A stretch of DNA of 64,000 nt from Batillaria attramentaria (GCA_018292915.2 JACVVK020000531.1:273501-337500), one strand, 5' to 3'. Shown: positions 29,375 to 41,828, counted from the first letter of the stretch. Notes: generated from the letters alone by a model not told the origin. Made by a program: numbers and translations.

Positions 29375-32179
29375 GTATTCCCTTTCCTTCTAAATCCACC
29401 AAAACAAACTAACTTGTGTGCACACGTATTCCCTTTCCTTCTAAATCCACCAAAACAAACTAACTGGTGTGCACACGTATTCCCTTTCCTTCTAAATCCA
29501 CCAAAACAAACTAACTGGTGTGCACACGTATTCCCTTTCCTTCTAAATCCACCAAAACAAACTAACTGGTGTGCACACGTATTCCCTTTCCTTCTAAATC
29601 CACCAAAACAAACTAACTGGTGTGCACACGTATTCCCTTTCCTTCTAAATCCACCAAAACAAACTAACTGGTGTGCACACGTGTTCCCTTTCCTTCTAAA
29701 TCCACCAAAACAAACTAACTGGTGTGCACACGTGTTCCCTTTCCTTCTAAATCCACCAAAACAAACTAACTGGTGTGCACACGTATTCCCTTTCCTTCTA
29801 AATCCACCAAAACAAACTAACTGGTGTGCACACGTGTTCCCTTTCCTTCTAAATCCACCAAAACAAACTAACTGGTGTGCACACGTATTCCCTTTCCTTC
29901 TAAATCCACCAAAACAAACTAACTGGTGTGCACACGTATTCCCTTTCCTTCTAAATCCACCAAAACAAACTAACTGGTGTGCACACGTGTTCCCTTTCCT
30001 TCTAAATCCACCAAAACAAACTAACTGGTGTGCACACGTATTCCCTTTCCTTCTAAATCCAGCAAAACAAACTAACTGGTGTGCACACGTATTCCCCATC
30101 CTTCTAAATCCATCAAAACAAACTGACTTGTGTGCACACGTATTCCCTTTCCTTCTAAATCCACCAAAACAAACTAACTGGTGTGCACACGTATTCCCTT
30201 TCCTTCTAAATCCACCAAAACAAACTAACTGGTGTGCACACGTATTCCCTTTCCTTCTAAATCCACCAAAACAAACTAACTGGTGTGCACACGTATTCCC
30301 CATCCTTCTAAATCCATCAAAACAAACTAACTTGTGTGCACACGTATTCCCTTTCCTTCTAAATCCACCAAAACAAACTAACTGGTGTGCACACGTATTC
30401 CCTTTCCTTCTAAATCCACCAAAACAAACTAACTGGTGTGCACACGTATTCCCTTTCCTTCTAAATCCACCAAAACAAACTAACTGGTGTGCACACGTAT
30501 TCCCCATCCTTCTAAATCCATCAAAACAAACTGACTTGTGTGCACACGTATTCCCTTTCCTTCTAAATCCACCAAAACAAACTAACTGGTGTGCACACGT
30601 ATTCCCTTTCCTTCTAAATCCACCAAAACAAACTAACTGGTGTGCACACGTATTCCCTTTCCTTCTAAATCCACCAAAACAAACTAACTGGTGTGCACAC
30701 GTATTCCCTTTCCTTCTAAATCCACCAAAACAAACTAACTGGTGTGCACACGTATTCCCTTTCCTTCTAAATCCACCAAAACAAACTAACTGGTGTGCAC
30801 ACGTATTCCCTTTCCTTCTAAATCCACCAAAACAAACTAACTGGTGTGCACACGTATTCCCTTTCCTTCTAAATCCACCAAAACAAACTAACTGGTGTGC
30901 ACACGTATTCTCTTTCCTTCTAAATCCACCAAAACAAACTAACTGGTGTGCACACGTATTCCCTTTCCTTCTAAATCCACCAAAACAAACTAACTGGTGT
31001 GCACACGTATTCCCTTTCCTTCTAAATCCACCAAAACAAACTAACTGGTGTGCACACGTATTCCCTTTCCTTCTAAATCCACCAAAACAAACTAACTGGT
31101 GTGCACACGTGTTCCCTTTCCTTCTAAATCCACCAAAACAAACTAACTGGTGTGCACACGTGTTCCCTTTCCTTCTGAATCCACCAAAACAAACTAACTG
31201 GTGTGCACACGTATTCCCTATCCTTCTAAATCCACCAAAACAAACTAACTTGTGTGCACACGTATTCCCTATCCTTCTAAATCCACCAAAACAAACTAAC
31301 TTGTGTGCACACGTATTCCCTATCCTTCTAAATCCACCAAAACAAACTAACTTGTGTGCACACGTATTCCCTATCCTTCTAAATCCACCAAAACAAACTA
31401 ACTTGTGTGCACACGTATTCCCTATCCTTCTAAATCCACCAAAACAAACTAACTTGTGTGCACACGTATTCCCTATCCTTCTAAATCCACCAAAACAAAC
31501 TAACTTGTGTGCACACGTATTCCCTATCCTTCTAAATCCACCAAAACAAACTAACTTGTGTGCACACGTATTCCCTATCCTTCTAAATCCACCAAAACAA
31601 ACTAACTTGTGTGCACACGTATTCCCTTTCCTTCTAAATCCACCAAAACAAACTAACTTGTGTGTACACGTATTCCCTATCCTTCTAAATCCACCAAAAC
31701 AAACTAACTTTTCTGCACACGTATTCCCTATCCTTCTAAATCCACCAAAACAAACTAACTTGTGTGCACACGTATTCCCTATCCTTCTAAATCCACCAAA
31801 ACAAACTAACTTGTGTGCACACGTATTCCCTATCCTTCTAAATCCACCAAAACAAACTAACTTTTCTGCACACGTATTCCCTATCCTTCTAAATCCACCA
31901 AAACAAAGTAACTTGTGTGCACACGTTTTCCCTATCCTTATAAATCCACCAAAACAAACTAACTTGTGTGCACAAGTATTCCCTATCCTTATATATCCAT
32001 CAAAACAAACTAACTTGTGTGCACAAGTATTCCCTATCCTTATATATCCATCAAAACAAACTAACTTGTGTGCACACGTATTCCATATCCTTCTAAATCC
32101 ACCAAAACAAACTAACTGGTGTGCACTTGTATTCCCTATCCTTCTAAATCCATCACATCAAACTAAGTTGTGTGCGGTC
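29375..32179. repeat. 51-bp minisatellite, 55 units, indel-free and open on both strands
   Basis: The unit is GTATTCCCTTTCCTTCTAAA, TCCACCAAAACAAACTAACT, GGTGTGCACAC. The first unit starts at 29375 and the last at 32129, exactly 54 x 51 bp apart, so no net indel has occurred. The plus-strand frame is open from 29363 to 32257 (964 codons, 17-residue repeat with core FPFLLNPPKQTNWCAH). That frame opens on TTG, not ATG. On the minus strand ATG-initiated open frames exist as well. Units with TTCCCCATCC recur at 30091, 30295 and 30499, exactly four units apart, showing a higher-order repeat. Most units from 31210 on carry TATCC and TTGTGTG variants. Each unit holds the palindrome GTGTGCACAC. There is no signal peptide or splice context, so I call a minisatellite; translation cannot be excluded. 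Confidence 0.96.
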
Positions 32180-32180
32180 G

Positions 32181-32395
32181 TGATGGTGGTGGTGGTGGTG
32201 GTGGTGGTGGTGGACCTATACGGCCACCAAATCTGCTGCATAAATGGCCTTAAGTAACGGTTCAACTGTTGAACCTCCAACTCATTTGTGAACAAGCTAC
32301 GTATAGTGTTGAAACGTCACTGACTTAAACCCGAATTGTTGTACCGATACATTATAAGTGGTGGTGGTGGTGGCGGGGAAGATGGTGGTGGCCGA
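32181..32395. repeat. (GGT)n microsatellites
   Basis: GGT runs at 32182-32213 and 32359-32392 with unique DNA between. Confidence 0.9.
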
Positions 32396-32419
32396 AGGCC
32401 GGTGTAGCACGACAAACTT

Positions 32420-32790
32420 GCTTCCACGAGGGATTTACTCCAAGTAAAATTTCCACGAGGGAGGTGCTCTTAGTAGACTTTCCACGAGGGAGGTGCTCTT
32501 AGTAGACTTTCCACGAGGGATTTACTCTTACTAAATTTCCACGAGGGATTTACTCCAAGTAAAATTTCCAGGAGGGAGGTGCTCTTAGTAGACTTTCCAC
32601 GAGGGATTTACTCCGAGTAAAATTTCCACGAGGGAGTTACTCTTAGTAAACTTTTCACGAGGGATTTACTCCGAGTAAAATTTCCACGAATGATTTACTC
32701 CGAGTAAAATTTCCACGAGGGATTTACTCCGAGTAAAATATCCATGAGGGATTTACTCCGAGTAAAATATCCACTCAGTTTTTACTCTGA
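32420..32790. repeat. 29-bp minisatellite, ~13 units
   Basis: Unit TTCCACGAGGGATTTACTCC plus GAGTAAAAT, 29 bp, with a second variant (GAGGTGCTCTTAGTAGAC). The variants alternate in the first half and the array becomes uniform to the right, ending in a long A-run (32796-32813). GAGTAAA motifs continue in the flanking unique DNA (32905-32915), hinting at the ancestral sequence. Confidence 0.93.
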
Positions 32791-32829
32791 AGTAAAAAAA
32801 AAAAAAAAAAAAAAACTCGCACGACAGAT

Positions 32830-34155
32830 GTAATCTCAAGCCAAGGGAGTCCTTCTGTCGTCCGAGGTTTTCATCCGGAGTATGAATTTATTTACGATAT
32901 TTGTACTCTGGAGTAAATTCTTTAGGGAGTAAGTTTGTCTTATTACATCGGAACGCTGGCAGAGGGAGCGCTAGCAAAAAAAAAAAAAAAAAACCCCAAA
33001 AACTTGGGTGTGCTTTTGCTCACTTTGTAGGTCGTAAGCACGAACATTCACACATGATAAAAAGTAACTGGCATATATTATTTTTTTTAAAAATATCATG
33101 GTGAGCCGGCTTTTGTTTTGGAACAGGGAGTACGCTCGAAAGGCTCTATCTTAATGATTAGCTCAGCTCTTAATACGACACAATGCTGTTTACACGTTGC
33201 GCGAGCGCCGCTCCAACATTCAAAATTAATATTCTACGACTGTTAATACACTACAGGAGCGCTCAGTGTGGTCACCGCATCACCGAGTACGCTTCTGCTA
33301 GCTCAGTGCCAGCATTACAGACAGGCTGTCACCGCCCAGGCCGTGCGCAGGTGGTGTGATGATAGATACCACGAAAACAGCTCAGACCGATCTCGGTTGT
33401 TCCATGGTGGTTTGTATGTTCTTTGTTTCGGTGTGTGCATTCAAGATCATGAGCTCAAGTACTTGTACATGTACTACCAAATTATAACAAATGGCTTTTT
33501 TTTTTTTTTAATCAGACCTCAGACAAGATTCTTGGAAAGCGATGTTATTTGATATAACGTATACTTTAACATCCATGATTTAGAAACTATTTCTTTCTAT
33601 TTCTTTATCTTTTATTTTCAGACCTTGCTGAAATGCTCGACGATGGCACATAAACACAGCAGTATGCAGTACTGAGGACAAGGGTTATTTGAACAGACAC
33701 ACAACATAATTATGCTATGTGTCTCTGCTTTATAACCAAGTAAGGTAATGGAACTTCGTAAACGTTAATTGTGGTTCTCGTCTGTAGGAGTTTTTTGTTT
33801 GTGTGTTCAGTTTACCATGAAGTTAGCTGTGATATTTTGAGGTTGTCTGTGTTATGATTATTTACTTAAATAGGGGAACTGAAAAATGGCGTCGATGGCA
33901 CTATAGTCTTCAAGCATTTTCTTTTTTTTCCAGAGAAGCGTACATTTTAACGTAAAGAAACCCAACAGGTATGTGAAAATTTGACTTCTTTCTTTCTTTG
34001 TTTCGTTCGTTGTTTCTTTTTATTTATCTTCCTTTCTTTCTCCAGTCAGGCTCGGACACCCCCCCCCCCCCCAAGTGCTAATAAAGGGAATGGGAGTTAC
34101 TGCTGCTGCGATGGTATAGGCCGGGGTCATTTGCACCTGCTGTAACTGAATGCAC
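32830..34155. other. Intergenic, no gene seen
   Basis: A-runs and T-runs (32978-32991, 33497-33508), a family F fragment on the minus strand (33125-33180), T/C-rich patches near 33985-34045 and a C-run at 34061-34072. No coding exon recognised. Confidence 0.5.
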
Positions 34156-34173
34156 TGCGACCGTCTGAACAAC

Positions 34174-34355
34174 GGGGAGCCGGGGTGGCCGAATGGTAGA
34201 GCGTTGGACTTCTAATGCTCGGGTCGTGAGTTCGTATCCCGGCTGGGGCCAAATATTTGTGCTGGCTTTTTCATCGTTGCCCCGTTTTTTATATCACCCG
34301 TATGTGGTGGAAAAGGACATTATACCCCCAAACACTGACCCACCCAGGTGGGTAC
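34174..34355 (+). mobile_element. SINE-A copy 11 with 13-bp target duplication
   Basis: Full copy flanked by CCGTCTGAACAAC at 34161-34173 and 34356-34368. The tail reads CACTGACCCACCCAGGTGGG, slightly decayed. Confidence 0.94.
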
Positions 34356-34369
34356 CCGTCTGAACAACA

Positions 34370-34990
34370 TAGCGATTGCACCATTACCACAAGGGAACTC
34401 CAACCCTAAATCAGTCTAAACCTAACCCTAAACCTACACCTAAACCGATCTAAGCAGGCGAACTCTACAAAATGAGCGTGGCTGGGTAGGTCATATAGTT
34501 CGCCCCGAATACGTGACGGCCAATACTGACAAGGCGGGTGCTAACTATACTCTAAGCGTTACAGTGCTGTGCAGTAGTATGCTTTTGTACGGGGGCCGGG
34601 TTAGAATAACACACAGTCAGAGGTGATACAGCAAGTCTCTTCACGTAAGTCTTTCTAGTGTTTTCGGTCTGTGACAGACGTATATATAACATAATCCTAT
34701 CTCTCAGTCTCTGTGTGGAGTGCTGTGGCAGGAACAGTTCCTGGGACTCACAGATAGTCGCTGCGACCGGGCCAAGGGAGAGAACTCGTGTATGACGACT
34801 TCGTGCCTCGGAACCGCGCTGGCTGCTTGCGCTCGGCTCTGGGGATCCGTCGCGATGTTGAATCTGTATAAAGTTAGAGGAAAGTCAGAACTCGTGGATC
34901 ATTTGTGAATAACTGTGTGTAACGATAAGCAATTCTGTTATGTATAATAATAATAATAATCAGTGATGCTGCTGATGCTCAGGCTGATAT
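34370..34990. other. Intergenic, TATA-like sequence, no supported gene
   Basis: A degenerate CCTAAA-rich patch (34391-34450) is only loosely telomere-like. TATATATAAC at 34681-34690 is TATA-like and is followed by a 62-codon open frame (34720-34908) that has no recognised domain. A promoter or LTR origin is possible but not supported. Confidence 0.35.
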
Positions 34991-34994
34991 AGTG

Positions 34995-35145
34995 ATGATA
35001 TAAGTGCTTTTCCCAATTCCCTCATTGGCTCAGCGTCGCGAGCAGAAGCAAACACGCACGCTCACGTGAATCACGAACATTACAATCGTATTTCATCGCC
35101 GGGAAGACCTCTGCCGGATACTGATGCGTGCGCCGGCGCGCGCGC

Positions 35146-35226
<81 letters not shown>

Positions 35227-35245
35227 AGTGTGTGTGCGTGCGTGT
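34995..35245 (+). repeat. Family D copy with (CG)n/(TG)n tail
   Basis: CCCAATTCCCTCATTGGCTC, AAACACGCACGCTCACGTGA and CATTACAATCGTATTTCATC match family D, then a CG-rich junction and a TG run (35148-35243). The order matches 13845-13984, so the TG tract is part of the family's structure. Confidence 0.75.
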
Positions 35246-35534
35246 GCGTGTGCGTGTGTGTGTGTCAGTTTGAATGAATGTTTAAACTTGTAACTCATGT
35301 GTAGTTACGACGACGACGACAACAACAACAACAACAACAACGTTTTCATTTTCGCCGGCTCATCATCCAAAGGTTGACGTCAAAAATCCTGTGACTCGAC
35401 ATTTCCACTGTCAGTGCGACTAACATTTGTCATGTATTGACAAAGTGTTACTGCCTGTTAGTTGTTGTGTGTAATAATAATTAATTTAGTTTTGCAGGCC
35501 AGTTGGCCCATATGAAAATGAGGGAAAGACTATA

Positions 35535-35536
<2 letters not shown>

Positions 35537-35588
<52 letters not shown>
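35537..35588. repeat. (TG)n microsatellite
   Basis: About 26 TG units. Confidence 0.96.
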
Positions 35589-35589
<1 letters not shown>

Positions 35590-35944
35590 GCTAACCCGCT
35601 TTGCCAGAGGTATTGATAACCGACTAACTCTTAACCGAAGAATTTATCAATACCTTATTATGTACATACCGGGTGTTATGTAACATGAAACACCGCCTTG
35701 GCAGCAGTGTGTCGTTTGCGTGTGTTCAGTCAAACTTGACCTCGGTACGTGTATATACATGTATTCCTTCTCCGTATCCCTGAAAGCGCTGTGGTATGGC
35801 AGATCGACCTACTGGAGACCGTGGAGCGTCAGTACCAAATGACGAGTATCCGGAGAAAGAAGACACAACTGCCTACACATCAAAATAAACACACGGACAC
35901 AATGAAGGCAGTAATCAGAAGACAGCATAGATACACTAACATGT

Positions 35945-37900
35945 AGCAGTGCCGGGCTCCCAACCTCCACTGCCACGAAGATCCTCTCTGGACCTTGAGG
36001 AACTTTCTCACAAGGACGTGTTCTCTGTGCTGAGGCGTAGAAACACAACACTGGTGCCGCGCCACGGGCAACTGGCGTAGGTAGCCAAGAAAGCCTCTTT
36101 TCATGGCATGTGAAATATCCAGTATCCACAACAGGGTAACAGGCGTATCTTGAACCCTGAACAACGTGCTCACAAAGACCTGTATCCTGCTAACATGTAG
36201 TAACACAACACGGGTGCAGAACCACTGGCGGCAGTCGACGTAACAGCCAGAAATCCATCCTTCATAACATTTGAAATCTGATATCACTGACGACAGACCA
36301 ACTGGGTCTCTAGATCTTAGACCTAGAAGATCGTTCTCACATGGTCTTGTATTATGTTGACGCGTAGGACTGAACACAGCACTGGTGTCAAACCACGGGG
36401 TAATCGGCTTAACAGCCAATAAATCCATCTTTCGTGACACGTAAGATCTCATACTGTATCATGTCAGAGCAACTAGGGCTCTACTGAGATCTTTGACACT
36501 GAAGCTCTGATGTTCTCACAAGGATTAGTATCCTGGTAACACGTAGTAACTGTGACACAACACGGGTGCCAAGGCACGGGGAAAGTTAGGTATGGCTAAC
36601 CCATGAGTGACAGGGGAAGTCACATCCTACCTCGATTACAGGAGAGATGAACCATGACTAGGGGAAAGTCATCCTTTGTAGCATTTAAAAAAAGGCTTAG
36701 TATACTGGTAACACCCTAGCACGTGTAAAACAACACGGGTGTCTAGCCATAGGCAGCTGGTGTAAGACCCAAGGAACCCATTCATCGTGACATTTGAAAT
36801 CCAATACAAACATCAGGGCGATCTAAAATATGATACTGTCTCATGACAGAGCAACTGGGGCTCTAGATCTTGGACACTGAAGAGCTCATGTTCTGACAAG
36901 GATTAGTATTCTGGTAACACGTAGTACATGTAAAACAAGACTGACGGGTGTCGAGCCACAGGTAGCTGGTGTAAGAGCCAAGGAACCCATTCTTCGTGAC
37001 ATTTGAATTCCAATATCAGCAACAGGGCGATCTGTTTCTCAAGATCTTGGACCTTGAAGAACTGATGTCCTGACAAGGATGTGTATGCTGGTAATAGGTA
37101 GTAACACAACATGGATGTTCAGCCATTGACAGGAAACTGGTGTAAGGCCCAAGAAACCCATACTTCGAGACTTTCGAAACCCAGTATCAACAAATGTCCT
37201 TTTAGATTTTGGACTTTGAAGACCATTTTCACCAGGACTTGTACAATAATTCTGCTGATATTTAGTAACACAACACGGGTCAGTGTCTAGACACAGGCAG
37301 CTGGTAATAGGGCCAAGAAACCCACACTCCGTGAAATTTGAAATCCAGTATCCAGGCCCAACAGGGCGACTATCCTTCTAGATCTAACACCTTGAAGAAC
37401 ATGCCAGAAGAACGTCCTTCCCAAGGACACGCCGCGATAACACATCACGCATACCAAATCACAGCCAGCTGAGGGCCCAAGAAACTCTGATATCCGAAAT
37501 CGCAGAAGGGGTATTGACCCTCTTAGACATTTGGGAAATTGCCCTAAGAAGATCAGTGATGTTCTACTGACACACCAGCACAGTACTCCGCTTGCTGACT
37601 CATGGCCATCCGCCGGGAAGGCCAAGAAACTCCTTCCTTCCTTTTTTTCCTTCCTTAAAGGCATTTGAAATCCGACACCACGACAAGGCCGGTGCTAGCC
37701 TGGCATTTGTGCTGGAAACGTACGTTGCCGATGGCCAGTCCTGAATTGAGGGGTAACACATGAATGACCGCCACCTTTAATACATTCCTTTCTCACGACC
37801 ACTGAAGATTGACCACACCACGGATGGATCAACAGGGTAAACAATCGGGGGTCTGGATGTCCCTGCGCACAACTTAGTACGCTGACGGCCGACATGACTA
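35945..37900. repeat. Degenerate ~170-bp satellite, ~11 monomers
   Basis: A GTAGTAACACAACACGGGTG-type landmark recurs near 36037, 36197, 36364, 36543, 36717, 36921, 37098, 37262, 37437, 37567 and 37752, with spacing mostly 160-180 bp. Each monomer also carries CTGGTGTAAG-CCAAGAAACCCAT, TTTGAAATCC-TATCA and TTCTCACAAGGA-TTGTAT-type segments. Identity between monomers is low, so this is an old, no longer homogenised tandem array. Open frames on the minus strand repeat with the same period and I do not call them genes. Confidence 0.85.
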
Positions 37901-38334
37901 ACACACAACAACTATACACTGCACTCCCCACAGTCCCGTCAGTATACAGGGAAGCTCCGTACCGTCCCGAGTGGAGACTAAATCAAGGACTGGGGCTTCA
38001 GGTCAAACGGGGTTTGTTTATAACCGAAAAGTGTTGCGCAAAACCAGAGGGAAGTGTCACTAAGCTTCGCGCCACTGTTTGTCCCGAGCACGTCACGGGT
38101 GACCGGGGCGTCACCATGACGACGATTGCCAATCAATCAACGGCCGGTGCCGGATGCTCCCAGAAAAGGAAAGAGCGTGGCTAGAAGCAGTAGTGTCCCG
38201 GTCGATGCTGGTAGCAGACGATAAGAGGAGATATTGATCTGAAGCTATTTTGGGCACTGCCATATGTGGACGACACAGCTGTCTGCCTCCAGGGCAGTGG
38301 AAGAGAGCAGGTTGTTACCATAAAAAGCCTGCAT

Positions 38335-39480
38335 CACTCTCTCTCTCTCTCTCTCTCTGGCAGTGCGGGACAGGCTTGGAATGGGACGATGTCAATAATA
38401 ATTATTTCCGCCGAAAGCTCCTTGTCAGCGTTTTCTGTAGGATTACTTGTCTTTGTTTACAACAGTTATGCGCATTCCATAAAAGACTCTGTTTACAAAT
38501 ATGACAGCCTGGTAGTATATACAAAGACTCAGAATAGCAGAGAGACAGAGACAGAGGGAGTCTCTCCTGATATCAAGGATTTAAAGAAAGTCTAGAACCT
38601 ACATGGAATAGAACACAGAGACACTGTATATCCTGTCGTATGGGACAGGCATGGGATGTCAGTATTTATACCATGGGGTAAACAAAAGGTCTAGAACCTA
38701 CATGGAATAGAATACAGAGACACTGCATATCCTGTCGTATGGGACAGGCATGGGATGTCAATATTTATACCAAAAAATAAACAAAAGGTCTAGAACCTAC
38801 ATGGAATAGAATACAGAGACACTGTATATCCTGTCATATGGGACAAGCATGGGATGTCAATATTTATACCAAGAAATAAACAAAAGGTCTAGAACCTACA
38901 TGGAATAGAATACAGAGACACTGTATATCCTGCCGTATGGGACAAGCATAGGATGTCAATATTTATACCAAGAAATATACAAAAGGTCTAGAGCCTACAT
39001 GAAATAAAATACAGAGACACTGTATATCCTGCCGTATGGGACAAGCATAGGATGTCAGTATTTATACCAAGAGGTAAACAAAAGGTCTAGAGCCTACATG
39101 GAATAGAATACAGAGATACTGTATATCCTGCCGTATGGGACAAGCATGTGATGTCAATATTTAAAGCAAAGAGATAAACAAAAGAAAGTCTAGAACCTAC
39201 ATAGGATAGGAGACAGGCACTGCATCAGTCTCTCTCTCTCTCTCTCCCTCTCTCTCTCTCTGCTGAGGGCAGGCATGTGGTGATGTCAATAATTAAGTCG
39301 ACGGTCCTGTCAGTGTCAACAATCTCTGCATGGCTGCTGGTTTACAACTCTCAAGTTATGTGCACTCCACATGAGGCTCAGTTTACAAACATGACAGCTT
39401 GCAAAGACAAAGAATACATGTATCCTGCCGTACATGATGGGACAGGCAAGAAAGTCAGTAACTTACAAAGAATAGGATAT
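38335..39480. repeat. Two-part duplication enclosing a 99-bp array
   Basis: A ~190-bp block (CT run, GGGACAGG, GATGTCAATAAT, TTTACAAC, GTTTACAAATATGACAGC) at about 38335-38540 recurs with divergence at about 39226-39420. Between them sit six units of a 99-bp repeat starting at 38590, 38689, 38788, 38887, 38986 and 39085, each with GTCTAGAACCTACATGGAAT, ATATCCTG-CGTATGGGACA and GATGTCAATATTTATACC. A seventh partial unit starts at 39188. Spacing is exactly 99 bp five times. The GGGACAGGCATG part of the unit resembles the flanking blocks, so the array probably grew from one of them. Confidence 0.92.
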
Positions 39481-39504
39481 AGATACTGTATCTCTCTCGT
39501 ACGG

Positions 39505-39506
<2 letters not shown>

Positions 39507-39584
<78 letters not shown>

Positions 39585-39600
39585 GGATCAGTGATGTCAG

Positions 39601-39672
<72 letters not shown>
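39507..39672. repeat. (CA)n then (TG)n palindromic microsatellite pair
   Basis: A ~75-bp CA run (39507-39582) is followed within 20 bp by a ~70-bp TG run (39603-39672). The two runs are reverse complements, so the segment can fold into a long hairpin. Confidence 0.95.
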
Positions 39673-39674
<2 letters not shown>

Positions 39675-39679
39675 CGGTA

Positions 39680-41820
39680 TGTGTGTATTTGTTTTTTGTT
39701 TGTTTTTTATTTGTTTGTTTGTTTGTTTTAACAAAAATAAAATGTGCTCTTTACTGATGGAGATACGTTCCGAGTAAAACTGATAGAACTGTGAAACCTG
39801 CCTTTTCGTTCCCTTCACGAATTTACAACCGTTCTCTGCTCTGCGATAGTCCCAAGACGGGGACAGAAAAGAAACGACTACTCTGGTACACAAGTTGGAG
39901 CTGATAACTGGGACGCGCCTGCCGGAGTTGTCGGACGTTCCTCCGGTGGCCTCCCCGGAATAAGACGGCACTGAGGGGTGCCAGGCATGCTATTCATGTC
40001 GGGATGGGGGCTGAGGTAGATTTGCTGGGACAGACAGCTTTGTTTACCCGCTCATGCCCACGTGCCAACCCGGTTACCTGCAATCCGTAAGAAGTGGCGG
40101 GTACAGCTTCCAGATTCAGACTGGCTCGGTGTGACAATGCCAGAAGTTCGCATGTCGCTTTACTGAGGACCACTTGAACATTACCCCTCCGGGCCCCCCA
40201 CCCCCCTCCCTCCTCCCCCCCCCTTACCGACCCCCACCACCATCCGCCTCACTTGTCTTTTGCTCGTCTTTTACGTAATCAGTACATGCAGTCCAAATAT
40301 CAAGGAGTCTCCGTCGGTACATTTTTTTTTTTTTTTTTTTTTTACGGCCTGGGAGAGGATGGGTAAGTGAGTGGGTGGGTAGTGGGTGGGTAGGGGGTGG
40401 GGGGTCACAGTGTTAGTGGCGGCAGGATGACGGGGATGGGGGTGAGGGGCCGGGCTAATGTCGGGTGCACATGGCTGCAGGAGCCCGGGAACTTGAATGG
40501 GTGATGAGTGATCATTCGAAGACGACAGAACTGACGCCTGGATCTGACCCGTGAATTTTGTTGTTCAGACTGATGGGGGGAGACTTGAAAACCACAAGAT
40601 CTCCGTAGAGAAAACTCTTCTCTTTCAAGTCAGTCAAGTTTCTTCGCCCCCCCCCCCCCCCCAATTCTGACTGTCATTAATAAAAATTTTGTTTTCTCTC
40701 TCCCCCCCCCCCCCCCTCTTGTCAGTTTTCGATTTTCCTTGTATGTTCCTTGTTAGCAAGTAAGCCGGGATAGCTGATCAGCGGATCATCGATCAGTCAG
40801 TGCTCGGTTCATAAGTTCGATTCCTGGCTGCATGTAACAAAACTCTGCGGCTTTTATAGCGGTTATTGCCCATTGCCGTTCCGGCTTGGTCAGTATCGGA
40901 CTTACCGGCACGGCCCGCGGCCGCCGGGTAGAGACTTGCATATTAATCCAGTGACAGAGACTCGACCAGTGATGTGCCGATAAAGTTTTCTTGGATGTTA
41001 TGTTCAGTTTCGTTTACTACTGACGACGGACGGTATGCGGTACAAAACGACTGCGCGTTTTTCTCATTAAAACTCAGACACGGAGCCTTTTTTTTTTTCT
41101 TTCTTTTTTTTTTCTGCACACGGCCGGAACCTTCAGTTTTGTTAGCCGGTTCAGTTGTCATCCGATCCTTTCCCGCTTTCAACTTGAGATCAGTCTGTTC
41201 AGTCGTTTTAGCCGCGAAATAGTCTTTGTTGCCGGCTTGCGCGGCGTTAAGCCCTAACTAACTAACTAACTAACTGTTCAGTCGTTTGCTTCAGTGTTTG
41301 TTTGCTTGCTTGTTTGTTTGCCGGGCTTGTTAGACATGCTTCAAAATGACACTGGTGATCATAAATCGTAACCATTACTAGCGGGCCTACAAAACAGCGC
41401 CGGTTCAAGACCTCACTAGTACAATAATAATTATTATTTATACGGTCTGATGCAAAACCCGGCACTGCCCGCACAACGATTCAAGGGAGGGAACCCAAGA
41501 CAAAGCACCTTGCAAAGGACGGCGTACTCCGGTGCACATTCGAAGAGAAAGAGGCCCGCTAGCACCGATGCGGAAGGATAGTTTCAGCCTCTTTGTGCCA
41601 ACATTTATCAATGTTTTAGCTTGCAAGTATGATATGCACTGTCACCATTATTTTTTTTTTCACAGGAAAAAAACAAAAACAAAACAAAACAAAAACTGAC
41701 ACGGCACACGCAGCCACTCATAATACACAACTTTAATCTGCTGAGCTACCGAGAATACATCTTGCGTCGCCGTAGTGATCTCCCTTGTGTACGCATCCGC
41801 TTGCACATGCGCATTGTACT
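39680..41820. other. Intergenic, no gene seen
   Basis: Contains a (GTTT)n tract (39690-39728), T-run (40322-40343), C-runs (40647-40662 and 40703-40716), a C-rich patch near 40185-40240 and a (TAAC)n tract at 41257-41276. A tRNA-like GCCGGGATAGCTGATCAGCG with GTTCGATTCCTGGCTG lies at 40763-40834 and may be a very old SINE head. No supported gene. Confidence 0.5.
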
Positions 41821-41828
41821 TGACAACG

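Noticed and set aside
29375..32179. A 964-residue secreted or repetitive structural protein gene
   Set aside because: The frame opens on TTG, not ATG, has no signal peptide or splice sites, and the minus strand is also open. Array structure alone explains the open frame.
29375..32179. CRISPR array
   Set aside because: Units are contiguous without unique spacers, in an animal genome with no cas genes.
34391..34450. Interstitial telomeric repeat
   Set aside because: Only loosely CCTAAA-like, without perfect tandem CCCTAA units.
34681..34908. TATA-driven short gene or LTR
   Set aside because: TATATATAAC and a 62-codon frame are not enough; no paired LTR or polymerase gene was found.
35880..36452. 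A 190-codon minus-strand open frame
   Set aside because: It repeats with the ~170-bp satellite period and is broken in neighbouring monomers.
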